Shown here in pieces: positions 9,079-18,850 of a stretch of DNA of 64,000 nucleotides (positions within the stretch are counted from its first letter, which is position 1; every line of letters begins with the position of its first letter). The notes beneath the pieces were generated by a model, which saw nothing but the letters and a program-made list of their open reading frames with translations, did not search any database and was not told where the DNA came from. This DNA comes from Charina bottae (taxonomy: Eukaryota > Chordata > Lepidosauria > Squamata > Charinaidae): assembly GCA_023362775.1 (NCBI GenBank), contig JALMGJ010000006.1, positions 51,823,501 to 51,887,500 of the forward strand, read 5' to 3'. The position numbers and the translations under genes are program-made.

Positions 9079-10992
9079 CTAAGTCCCTTTATCATCTAAA
9101 GGAGGATCGTTAAGATTACCATGCTGCTGTTGAGCTTGCGAAATGGTCTTAATCTTCCTAGGCACAGAAGACAAAGCAGGAAGGAAAATAGGGGAAAGAT
9201 TGTGCCTGAGGCCCCCACCTCTATTCAAGGAAGGATTTTCCAAGTTGGCATAAATGGATTCCTTGACCCCTCTCTCAAACCACCTATCTTCTCTGTCTAA
9301 AATGTGAACATTAATGTCCTCAAATGAGTGTCCTATTTCCTTTAGATGAAGATAAACTGCTGACTCTGGTCCTGTGGTGTTACTTCTCCTGTGTTGGGCC
9401 ATCCTCCTGTACAAAGGTTGTTTGGTTTCTCCAATGTAGAGTTCAGAGCACTCCTCACTGCACTGGATTGCATACACTACATTGCTTTTCTTGTGTTTTG
9501 GAGTTTGATCTTTGGGGTGTACAAGCCTCTGTCTCAGTGTGTTGGTGGGTTTGAAATATACAGGTATGTGGTGTTTGCCAAATATCCGTTTTATCTTTTC
9601 AGACATGCCAGCCATGTAGGGAATGACCAGGTTCTTCCGTTTACTCTGAGTCTCAGCCCTATCTGTCGCTGTTTTAGGTCTGGTAGATTTAGATTTAGTG
9701 AAGGCCCAATTTGGATATCCACAGGCCTTCAGAGCTGTTCTCAGGTGCTGATTTTCATTCTTTTTGGAATCCATGGAGGTGGGGATGGTTTCTGCTCTGT
9801 GTGACAATGTCCTGATGACTCCTAGTTTGTGCTGCAGTGGATGGTGGGAGTCAAACATCAGATATTGATCTGTGTGTGGGAGTTTCCTGTAGATCCCTAT
9901 TTCTAGCTTACCACCGGTCCCAATGAGGACTTCACAGTCTAGGAATGCCAGTCTGTTGTCCTTGGTGTCTTCTCTGGTGAACCTAATGTTGGCATCTATA
10001 GTGTTTATATGGTCCGTGAAGGCCTGTACTTCCTGGGCCTTGATTTTGACCCAGGTGTCATCCACATACCTAAACCAGTGGGTGGGTACCGTTCCCTGGA
10101 ATGTGTTGAGTGCTTTCTTCTCCACTTCTTCCATGTATAAATTGGCCACAATGGGTGACACAGGAGAACCCATGGCACAGCCATGTTTTTGTCTGTAAAA
10201 GTCACCTCTGTATGAGAAATAAGTGGTGTTAAGACACAGGTCCAGAAGATGGCAGATCTGGTTTGGGTTGAGATGGTTTCTCCTTTCAAGGGTGCTGTCC
10301 TCTTCTAGTCTCTTCCTGACAGCGGATAGAGCATGAGTGGTGTGGATGCTGGTGAAAAGGGAGGACACATCGAAGGAGACCATAGTTTCATCTGTATCCA
10401 GTTTCAGGATCTTTGCTTTGGAAACAAATTCTTCCGAATTATGGATGTGGTGTTCAGAGTGTCCAACTAGAGGTGCTAGTATGGTAGAGAGGTGTTTGGC
10501 AATGTTGTATGTTACCGAGTTAATGCTGCTGACTATGGGTCGGAGGGGTGTTCCTTCCTTGTGGATCTTAGGAAGTCCGTAGATGCAGGGGATGGCTTCT
10601 CCAGGATACAGATGGTGGTAGGTAATCCTATTGATGGAGCCATCATGTTCCAATTGTTTCAAACTGTCTATTACCTTTTTCTTGTAATTGTTGGTGGGGT
10701 CTCTTTTCAGTTTTTCATATGTATGGTGATCCTCCAAAAGTGAGGTAATTTTATTGTGGTAGTCTGCAGTGTTTAGAACCACTGTACATCTTCCTTTGTC
10801 AGCAGGTAAAATGGTGATGGTTTCATCTTTGCTGAGGGCTGTCAGGGCTCTCCTCTCTTGGACGGTAAGGTTGGGGGGAGGAGGTTGAGCACTGGACTGA
10901 GCTGCAGATATTTTAAGCCAGAGTTGTTCTGCTTCCTCAAAAGGTAGGTGGTTGTTGTGGATGGCAGATTCTGTGGCTGTAATGAGCTCCAC
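9079..10992 (-). CDS. Penelope-like reverse transcriptase with GIY-YIG endonuclease
   Basis: A 637-codon open frame encodes the catalytic part of a PLE. Reverse-transcriptase landmarks in order are ILPADKG, GLPKIHK, FDVSSLFTSI, the GSPVSPIVANLYMEE stretch and the catalytic RYVDDTW. The C-terminal GIY-YIG nuclease has VVYAIQC and LYIGETKQPLYRRMAQHRR, then GHSFEDINV and the FERGVKESIYANLENPSLN stretch. The protein would nick target DNA and prime reverse transcription from it. This segment has no stop, but the upstream 223-codon frame is out of register, so full-length translation appears broken. The first ATG here is only where the open frame can start. The native protein begins in the upstream frame. 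Spacing and motifs fit Penelope/Neptune-type elements of vertebrates. Confidence 0.93.
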   Translation of the reverse strand: MELITATESAIHNNHLPFEEAEQLWLKISAAQSSAQPPPPNLTVQERRALTALSKDETITILPADKGRCTVVLNTADYHNKITSLLEDHHTYEKLKRDPTNNYKKKVIDSLKQLEHDGSINRITYHHLYPGEAIPCIYGLPKIHKEGTPLRPIVSSINSVTYNIAKHLSTILAPLVGHSEHHIHNSEEFVSKAKILKLDTDETMVSFDVSSLFTSIHTTHALSAVRKRLEEDSTLERRNHLNPNQICHLLDLCLNTTYFSYRGDFYRQKHGCAMGSPVSPIVANLYMEEVEKKALNTFQGTVPTHWFRYVDDTWVKIKAQEVQAFTDHINTIDANIRFTREDTKDNRLAFLDCEVLIGTGGKLEIGIYRKLPHTDQYLMFDSHHPLQHKLGVIRTLSHRAETIPTSMDSKKNENQHLRTALKACGYPNWAFTKSKSTRPKTATDRAETQSKRKNLVIPYMAGMSEKIKRIFGKHHIPVYFKPTNTLRQRLVHPKDQTPKHKKSNVVYAIQCSEECSELYIGETKQPLYRRMAQHRRSNTTGPESAVYLHLKEIGHSFEDINVHILDREDRWFERGVKESIYANLENPSLNRGGGLRHNLSPIFLPALSSVPRKIKTISQAQQQHGNLNDPPLDDKGT

Positions 10993-11023
10993 AACCAGAA
11001 CTTGCTTGGGAGTGATGGCAAAA

Positions 11024-11695
11024 TTAAGACCTTTGGCTAGGACATCTCTCTGGTTGGGTGAGTTCTCTGTCTGAGAGATTTTTCACCCACATGTTCTTTT
11101 TGTCCTCTGTGGTCCTGTTGTTGTTGTTCCTCCCAGCGGTTTCTCCAGTTCCTTGTTTCTGCTTGCTGCGAGAAAGAATAACGTCAAATTTCTTAGTTTG
11201 CCTCTCCTTTGTCTTGTGATGCTGGGCCAGCTGTACTTTATTGCCAAGCTGAATAACTCTATCCAGGATTGGGTCAGGAAGGGTGGCTGTGAGTTCCTGG
11301 TGAAGGTTTTCAAAATTGTATTGCAGGGCATCAATGGTGAAGTGGACTTGCCTTATTCTTTCATTTAGAAGATGTCTTTGTGCCTGCTGCAGGATCTGGT
11401 CTGCTCTGTGACCCTTAACTGTAGATTGCAGGCGTAGGCTTGTCGGGATGAGTCTCTGTTGTCTGCATCTGAGGTTGAAACGTAGGTGGTTTCTATAGTC
11501 TGCCACCTTTCTTGCTGTCTTCTCGAATTTCCTTACCAACTTCAGGGTTTCATCCCCAAAATGTATGGCAATATGTCTATGAAGGTTCTCAGTCATCCAG
11601 GTGGAATTGTCTGTAGCTTGAATCATGTCAACTGGATTTCTATTTTCTGAGAAAATAGCTCTGAAGGCCTGTGGATATCCAAATTGGGCCTTCAC
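11024..11695 (-). pseudogene. N-terminal part of the PLE protein, frameshifted from the RT part
   Basis: This 223-codon frame encodes the basic, coiled-coil-prone N-terminal region seen ahead of the RT core in PLEs (KLVRKFEKTARKVADYRNHLR and a Q/R-rich middle). Its last conserved residues run into NLSDRELTQPER, then the frame is lost inside a short GA repeat near 11050. The downstream frame continues the expected sequence, so a small indel in that repeat is the likeliest cause. The first ~15 codons extend past the copy-A/copy-B junction and are not native. Confidence 0.75.
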
Positions 11696-11981
11696 TAAAT
11701 CTAAATCTACCAGACCTAAAACAGCGACAGATAGGGCTGAGACTCAGAGTAAACGGAAGAACCTGGTCATTCCTTACATGGCTGGCATGTCTGAAAAGAT
11801 AAAACGGATATTTGGCAAACATCACATACCTGTATATTTCAAACCCACCAACACACTGAGACAGAGGCTTGTACACCCCAAAGATCAAACTCCAAAACAC
11901 AAGAAAAGCAATGTAGTTTATGCAATCCAGTGCAGTGAGGAGTGCTCTGAACTCTACATTGGAGAAACCAAACAACCTTTG

Positions 11982-14264
11982 GCTGCCAGCTCGATCGGTC
12001 AGGTTTTCTCAGAGAGCTGAGAACTGACTGAATTTTCCTTGCTTGCAGTGGATTGCAGAAGTTGTGGACCACTGAAGTTTTTTCCCCTGAAGAAGGGGAA
12101 ACCAGAAGATTGCTCGTGGGGCCATTGGAATTGCCTACCCTTGTTTTTTCTGTAGTTTCCACCGCGGGAAAAGCAGGGTAAATGCAAGGGAAATGGCCAA
12201 GAGATATCTGGCTCTCGCAGGGGAAACAAGTCTCTTTGAAGAGACACAAGAGTGCACAGCCGCTTTTAGATCACTTTAGGAATTTTTTTTTTTAGATTAG
12301 AATATTTTTGGAATCTAAGATCTATCTTTTGGACTTTGTTTAAAATGTTGGCTAATTTTGTGCTTTCTTTGCTATAACTGATTCTGGTGGAAGTTTGATG
12401 GATTCTACATTTGCAACATAATGAAACGTCTGTATTTTTTTTTACCTTTCTTTTATATTAGAGGGATTTAAGAGACTTTGTTTGTAATTCTTCGCTTGAT
12501 AAACTAATTGACAATCTACTTTTTGAGAAACTGTTTGGATTAAGCAGCCTGCAGTTTGAAGAACAAAAGCGCAGGGGAACGTTTGTAAATTCCTTTTCTC
12601 TTTTTCTCTCTATATTCCTATAGAGTGGATTTTGTTTCACTTGGAATGTATTTTTTGTTTTTCCTTTTATAAACTGTTTGAAATATAGCTCCCTCCTGTA
12701 TTTTGGATTTTGGAATGTTTTTTTTAAATTTTATTTGATAGACTTTGCTGGTAATATTCCACGAACAGACCAACTATTGTTTTGACTAGAAAAATCTGAA
12801 GGTCATAGAAGCGGGATGGTTTTCGCAGCTGCAATTCAACTTCTTTCAGGGATTAGAAGGTCACTGGAATTATTATTGATATCTTTGCAAGACCAAGAGA
12901 AAGAAAAACAAAAAATAGAATCTGAAACAGGAAAGAAAAACGTTTTTGAAATAGAAGAGAAACAGGAGGAGGGAATTTTAAATATATTAGTCCAGAAAAA
13001 TATTCGGAAGGCTGTATATTATAATTCTGGTATAAAAATCTTATGGTTGTGAAGACAGGGAGAAAATTTGAGTATGCAATCAGTTAGATACTGTGAAATA
13101 TGTGGAAAGGGAGAGAAAATTGCTCTGATACTCTACATAAGACATAGAAAAAAGCAGGCTGTATATTGTAAACTTGACTTTGCATATTATGAATTTGGCA
13201 TAACCTAAACAGAAGATTCAGTATCATGACTGGGATACAAGGTTAATGAAAACATGGATTTGGATTGTATACAGTATTTGCGAACTTGCCATTGACTATA
13301 AGTGATATTTTAAATGTAAAACATAAATCTAAACACAATATAAGCTGACATTATAGATTATTGTTTAAGATAATGATATGACGAGATGGTGTATATTGCG
13401 AATTTGCCATTGAGTATTGCGATTTTGGCATAACCTAAACAGAAGATAACAGAAACTATATGGACATATAAAGATTAATGAAAACATGGGCTTGGATTGT
13501 ATATGAGAAACTGTATGGATATGTAAAAAAAGTGATATTCTAAATGTAAGATATAAGGCTAAATATAAACATAAGTTGATATTATAGATTATTGTTTTTT
13601 TTTGGATGATGAGATGTAATTAGAATAATGGTTATTACAGGATGACATCATGTATGAATATGTATGTATGAATATTATAAAAATTGGTACATTAGGTATT
13701 AGGTTAAGTGATATGATAGGTTATGTATTTAGTTTAAATGGACACTATCACAAGAAGTGGAAATTATAGATGGAAATATGTTAGGTTATGTACTAGTGGA
13801 ATATATAAACATAATATGAATAGAATATATTGTAGTTTATTAGAAGTAAATAAGGCTTTTATTTGTTATACTAATTGAACTTTATGGAAGAGATAAAAAT
13901 GCACTAATGAACATTTAACATTTAATTACTACTTCAAGGAGTGGAAGCCAAAGATGGATTATTGGGGGATAGTAAGAAAGGTGAAACCCATATGAAGATC
14001 AGAAGATTGGATTATAGAAATCAAAAGGCACATTACAAAGAAAAGTTCCTGTGTATTGTATGAAAGACTGACATTTAAAATTAATTATTGTATTTTAAGT
14101 TCAAAGATAGATTGGAGGGCATCTATTTTCTATACTTTCTTTGTTTATTATTTCTTGACTTCACTTTTTCTTTATCTTTTTCTTTATTTTGTATTTCTAT
14201 TTCTATTTCTCATTTCTATTCTAACTTTTAATATGTACTGTAAAACTTAATAAAATTATTATAA
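11982..14264 (+). mobile_element. Non-autonomous L1-like retrotransposon, 2.28 kb
   Basis: The insert is flanked by a perfect 21-bp target duplication of PLE sequence (11961-11981 and 14265-14285). Its last ~220 bp match the L1 3' end at 62.34-62.54 kb, with ATTGTATGAAA, GATAGATTGGA, a CTTTTTCTTT-rich stretch and TTGTATTTCTATTTC before AATAAAATT. The 5' ~900 bp are moderately GC-rich and non-coding. The middle is AT-rich with an internal tandem repeat. No endonuclease or reverse transcriptase is encoded, and the longest frame (12816-13052, 78 codons) is short and lysine/glutamate-rich. It probably moved using L1 proteins. Confidence 0.75.
13150..13610 (+). repeat. Two tandem ~230-bp units inside the L1-like element
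   Basis: TTGGCATAACCTAAACAGAA recurs about 230 bp apart (near 13195 and 13425). Shared flanking blocks are GTATATTG, TTAATGAAAACATGG, GTGATATT and TTATAGATTATTGTTT. The units have diverged, so the duplication predates or accompanied earlier copies of the family. Confidence 0.75.
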
Positions 14265-14706
14265 GGAGAAACCAAACAACCTTTGTACAGGAGGATGGCC
14301 CAACACAGGAGAAGTAACACCACAGGACCAGAGTCAGCAGTTTATCTTCATCTAAAGGAAAAAGGACACTCATTTGAGGACATTAATGTTCACATTTTAG
14401 ACAGAGAAGATAGGTGGTTTGAGAGAGGGGTCAAGGAATCCATTTATGCCAACTTGGAAAATCCTTCCTTGAATAGAGGTGGGGGCCTCAGGCACAATCT
14501 TTCCCCTATTTTCCTTCCTGCTTTGTCTTCTGTGCCTAGGAAGATTAAGACCATTTCGCAAGCTCAACAGCAGCAGGGTAATCTTAACGATCCTCCTTTA
14601 GATGATAAAGGGACTTAGAAATAACATCTCAAAATAACCATGACCTAGCCCCAGGTGCAAGGTCACACAGCCACCTAGAAACATATTTAAGGATTCCCTT
14701 ACTAAC

Positions 14707-14761
14707 TTTGCTCAGACTGAAGAAGCTCCTTGGATAAGGAGCGAAACGTTTCCACTGAGAA
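14707..14761 (+). ncRNA. Hammerhead-ribozyme-like motif in the PLE pseudo-LTR (plus copy)
   Basis: This is the same core, stem II hairpin and potential stem I pairing (CTCAG with CTGAG) as in the minus copy, with no differences seen in the core. The 5' end of the complete minus copy (near 11640) begins within a few bases of the sequence just 3' of this motif, as expected if cleavage sets the RNA 5' end. Confidence 0.5.
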
Positions 14762-15138
14762 AATAGAAATCCAGTTGACATGATTCAAGCTACAGACAAT
14801 TCCACCTGGATGACTGAGAACCTTCATAGACATATTGCATGATGGAGAGTTATTTCCAAAGAGTCAACTGAGTCCTGCCGGCTGTTCCTAAGTAGCCCCA
14901 ACTGTAGACATGGCTCAATTAAGGGCCTTGTCATCCTTGCTTTCCAAGTAGGACACATTGCCTTTGCTCTGCTCTCCAAAGTTGACAGTGCATCCTGAGG
15001 CTCAGGACTCTTCCAGGGTTTGGCCCCTCATTGTCCAAGTCTGCCCTCACCTGCTCCTCTCATTATCTGCCTCAGATGCTTGATTGCTTGCTGGCTCCCA
15101 AGGCTGACAACTCAGAAGAGTCAGAGTAGACCCTAACA

Positions 15139-16034
15139 CTGGTTTTCTGGAGGATGCTGCTCACTTCCTCAGAACTAACAGACTCAAACTCATCCCAGAT
15201 AAAAACAAAATCAAGGCAGGGTTATTTTGAGATTCTTTCTCACACTTGCTTCAATTTTTGGACAGTGTAATCTCTTCTCTTTAAACCTCCCTCTTTAATA
15301 GCTTATTACTTTCCCCTTTAGTGGCTCTTCCATACCTTCCCCAAGGTCAGCTCTAAATTTCTTCACATACTCTGATCTTCATTCCTTTTCCTGTCTGTCC
15401 CCCTCCCCAATTCCACTAACCCTTACCGCTAACTTCCAGTTTTGCCTATATGGAACATCATCAATCACTCTGTTGTCAATTAACCATCTCAAAGATGTAC
15501 TTGACCTTCCAAATAGGTAACGTAGGTGATATCAGGATGATGTAGGACCCTGTCTGATAGCTTGAGGAGGTCAGGAATCTCTGCAATGGCCTGTGATCAA
15601 CCTTTTGATAAAGCAAAATTGTAAACTAGGGCTGTTTCAGCCACCCCAGAATGACTAGAAATGCATTTGAAATTTTCTGGTGCAACTTTGACTCCCCCTT
15701 TTTAATAAAAAATTAGAGGCATACAAGACAAACCCCAATCAAACTATTGCTTAGGAAGTGCAAATGCAAGAGTATGTAGACTTTATGGGATGCTGCGGTG
15801 CTGTGGTTGGGATATATGGAGTTGTCATAGGGCTTGGTTGGTCTTATTTATTCTGTTTTTATTGACTATTATTGTGGGACACCTAGGACTTTTTTCTATA
15901 AGATAGGCAGTCATATAAGCACCTAAATAAATGAACAAATAAACCTGGTACTTAGGACGACAAGACTCCATTATCTGCACATCAATTCCAAACTGCACAG
16001 TAAGATGAGGAACTTGGGATTAGGTTCCTCCCCG
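15139..16034. other. Non-coding, with an L2-type LINE 3' tail at about 15770-15945
   Basis: No gene is visible. The segment ending in AAATAAATGAACAAATAAA after a short stretch resembling CAGTCATATAAG is a decayed L2/CR1-clade 3' end on the plus strand. The rest is unassigned. Confidence 0.5.
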
Positions 16035-16292
16035 CTTATTGATATTTTATTTATTTATTTTCTATCCTGCCTTTTATTATTTTTTTTATAAATAACTCAA
16101 GGCAGCGAACATACCTAATACTCCTTCTTCCTCCTATTTCCCTCACAACAACAACCCTGTGAGGTGAGTTGGGCTGAGAGAGAGTGACTGGCCCAAGGTC
16201 ACCCAGCCGGCTTTCATGCCTAAGGCGGGACTAGAACTCTCTGTCTCCTGGTTTCTAACCTGTTACCTTAACCACTAGACCAAACTGGTGGT
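16035..16292 (-). mobile_element. tRNA-derived SINE with LINE-like tail
   Basis: On the minus strand a tRNA-like head (GGTTAAGGTAACAGGTTAGAA) is followed by the MIR-like core (plus strand GACTGGCCCAAGGTCACCCA). The tail reads GGCAGGATAG and (AAATA)n, like L2/CR1-clade LINE ends. Related copies are at 42838-43085 and 54058-54205. Confidence 0.75.
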
Positions 16293-16680
16293 AGTAGTGT
16301 TGTCTTACAGTATTTGTACTACTCATGAAATATAAACTGTTCAGTTCTTGAATGCTCAAGCTTCTTAAGTTCAAAAAGCTCAAACACATTGATCATTTAT
16401 TTTCCAAGCCAATCCATAGACCACAAATATGAAACCAACACAGTGTGCTTCCTCAGCCAAGAAAATACATACCTATCACAACTGTCCTTGAAAGGATGTC
16501 TTGGCAGAAAGGTATGTACTGAGAAAGGTTAGCTGGGTTAGACCATTAATAAAGGGAAACCTAGTCTGAGCTGGGCAGTGGAAACTTCCATCCTGGGGAT
16601 GGAAATCTGGAGCAACAGCTGAAGAGAACAAAGATTGAATTAGCCACAGGTTGTCAACCATGGTAAGCAACCTCTTCAAT
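16293..16680. other. Non-coding, nothing recognised
   Basis: This is sequence between the SINE and the BovB element with no supported feature. Confidence 0.4.
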
Positions 16681-18850
16681 ATGTTGTTTATTCGTTCAGT
16701 CGCTTCCGACTCTTCGTGACTTCATGGACCAGCCCATGCCAGAGCTTCCTGTCGGCCGTCACCATCCCCACCTCCCTCATGGTCGAGTCCGTCACCTCCA
16801 GAATATCATCCATCCATCTTGCCCTTGGTTGGCCCCTCTTCCTTTTGCCTTCCACTTTCCCTAGCATCAGCATTTTCTCCAGGGTATCCTGTCTTCTCAT
16901 TATGTGGCTAAAGTACTTCAGTTTTGCCTTTAATATCATTCCCTCAAGTGAGCAGTCTGGCTTTATTTCCTGGAGGATGGACTGGTTTGATCTTCTTGCA
17001 GTCCAAGGCACTCTCAGAATTTTCCTCCAACACCACAGTTCAAAAGCATCTATCTTCCTTCGCTCAGCCTTCCTTATGGTCCAGCTCTCGCAGCCATAGG
17101 TTACTACGGGGAATACCATTGCTTTAACTATGCGGACCTTTATTGTCAGTGTGATGTCTCTGCTCTTAACTATTTTATCAAGATTTGTCATTGCTCTCCT
17201 CCCAAGAAGTAGACGTCTTCTGATTTCCTGGCTGCAGTCAGCGTCTGCAGTAATCTTTGCGCCTAGAAATAGTCTGTCACTGCCTCCACGTTTTCTCCCT
17301 CTATTTGCCAGTTATCAATCAAGCTGGTTGCCATAAGCTTCGTTTTTTTGAGGTTTAACTGCAACCCAGCTTTTGCACTTTCTTCTTTCACCTTCATCAT
17401 AAGGCTCCTCAGCTCCTCCTCGCTTTCAGCTATCAAAGTGGTATCATCTGCATATCTGAGATTGTTAATGTTTCTTCCAACGATTTTAACTCCAGCCTTG
17501 GATTCATCAAGCCCAGCACGTCGCATGATGTGTTCTGTGTACAGATTGAATAGGTAGGGTGAGAGTATACAACCCTGCCGTACTCCTTTCCCAATCTTAA
17601 ACCAGTCTGTTGTTCCGTGGTCTGTTCTTACTGTTGCTACTTGGTCGTTATACAGATTCCTCAGGAGGCAGACAAGATGACTTGGTATCCCCATACCACC
17701 AAGAACTTGCCACAATTTGTTATGATCCACACAGTCAAAGGCTTTAAAGTCAATAAAACAGAAATAGATGTTTTTCTGAAACTCCCTGGCTTTCTCCATT
17801 ATCCAGCGGATATTGGCAATTTGGTCTCTAGTTCCTCTGCCTTTTCTAAACCCAGCTTGTACATCTGGCAATTCTCACTCCATGAATTGCTGGTCTACCT
17901 TGCAAGATCTTGAGCATTACCTTACTGGCATGTGAAATAAGTGCCACTGTTCAATACTTTTGAACATTCTTTAGTGCAGGGCTTTCCAAAGTTTTCCCGC
18001 AGCGACACACCAACCGCCATTGGTGTGTCGCCGCGCAAAAACCCGGAAGCGCTGCTGCCGCTTTCAGTTTTTGTGCACTGCACTGCCATTGGTGTATCGC
18101 CACGGGAAAACCCGGAAGCGCTGATGATGATCAGCGCTTACGGGTTGTGTGGCGACACACCAGACTGTGTGTGGCGACACACTTTTGTGTCACGACACAC
18201 AGTTTGGAAAGCTCTGCTTTAGTGTTTCCCTTTTGTATGGGGATATAAGTTGATTTTTTCCAATCTGATGCCCATTCTTGTGTTTTCCAAATTTGCTGGC
18301 ATATGGCATGCATCACCTTGACAGCATCATCTTGCAAGATTTTAAACAGTTCAGCTGGGATACCGTCGTCTCCTGCTGCCTTATTAGCAATGCTTCTTAA
18401 GGCCCATTCAACCTCACTCTTCAGGATGTCTGGCTCTAACTCACTGACCACACCGTCAAATCTATCCCCAATATTACTATCCTTCCTATACAGATCTTCC
18501 GTATATTCTTGCCACCTTTTCTTGATCTCTTCTGCTTGTTAGGTCATTACCATCTTTGTTTTTGATCATACCCATTTTTGCCTGAAATTTACCTCTGATG
18601 TTTCTACTTTTCTGGAAGAGGTCTCTTGTCCTTCCTATTCTGTTATCTTCTTCCACTTCCGTGAATTGCTTGTTTAAAAATAATTTCTTATCTCTTCTGG
18701 CTAACCTCTGGAATTTTGCATTTAATTGGGCATATCTCCCCCTATCACTGTTGCCTTTTGCTTTCCTTCTTTCTTGGGCTACTGACAGTGTCTCAGTAGA
18801 CAGCCATCTTGCCTTCTTGGTTTTCTTTTTCTTTGGGACATTTTAAAATA
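16681..18850 (-). mobile_element. BovB/RTE LINE, 5'-truncated
   Basis: Minus-strand frames carry hallmark BovB reverse-transcriptase motifs. These are QAGFRKGRGTRDQIANIR, CFIDFKAFDCVDHNKLW, GVRQGCILSPYLFNLYTE and LRYADDTTLIAESEEEL, then YGCESWTIRKAERRKIDAFE and RVPWTARRSNQSILQEI near the C-terminus. The 3' end reads GAAGAGTCGGAAGCGACTGA on the minus strand, as in BovB. The frame is broken into pieces near 17263 and 17191 and by a hAT MITE (17977-18216). The endonuclease part is missing. BovB is known for transfer between squamates and ruminants. Confidence 0.92.
17977..18216. mobile_element. hAT MITE of the CAGRGCTTTCCAAA family, copy 2, inside BovB
   Basis: The ends are CAGGGCTTTCCAAAG and TTTGGAAAGCTCTG. 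A perfect 8-bp duplication, CTTTAGTG, flanks it (17969-17976 and 18217-18224). It dates the MITE's activity to after the BovB insertion. Confidence 0.92.

Larger units (their letters stand above)
8899..14834. mobile_element. Head-to-head Penelope-like element (PLE) insertion
   Basis: The insertion is bounded by a 14-bp target duplication, TTGCATGATGGAGA (8885-8898 and 14835-14848). It has a near-complete minus-strand copy (8899 to about 11645) joined 5'-to-5' with a 5'-truncated plus-strand copy (about 11646-11981 and 14286-14834). The junction near 11640 carries a small CTATTTTC/GAAAATAG palindrome. Both outer ends have the same pseudo-LTR sequence, including the hammerhead-like motif. The copies differ at only a few positions, so they derive from one recent event. 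An L1-like element (11982-14264) later split the plus-strand copy. Confidence 0.88.
11646..14834 (+). pseudogene. 5'-truncated, interrupted second PLE copy
   Basis: It starts inside the linker just after the RT domain (ALKACGYPNWAF) and continues through the first half of the GIY-YIG domain to 11981. It resumes after the L1-like insert and its target duplication, at about 14286, to a stop near 14618, followed by the pseudo-LTR. Differences from the minus copy are minor, for example E-K-G for E-I-G and Q for H near the C-terminus. It cannot encode a working element. Confidence 0.85.
8456..15138 (-). mobile_element. Solo LTR (about 733 bp) split by later insertions
   Basis: On the minus strand the repeat would start TGTTAGGGTCTACTCTG (at 15138) and end AGAATAGGACA (at 8456), the TG...CA ends of an LTR. 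Flanks are CTGAT and CTGGT, a 5-bp duplication with one mismatch. An ATTAAA signal lies near the 3' side. Its two pieces (8456-8898 and 14849-15138) are separated by the Penelope-like composite. No internal LTR-retroelement genes are present. Whether it is a Gypsy or endogenous-retrovirus LTR cannot be told. Confidence 0.55.

Noticed and set aside
9324..10743. Plus-strand open frames opposite the PLE protein
   Set aside because: They are shadows of the 637-codon minus-strand RT/GIY-YIG frame, without motifs.
12816..13052. 78-codon Lys/Glu-rich frame in the L1-like element as an ORF1 relic
   Set aside because: It is too short and low in complexity, and it cannot be aligned by eye to the L1 ORF1 coiled coil at 61.4 kb.
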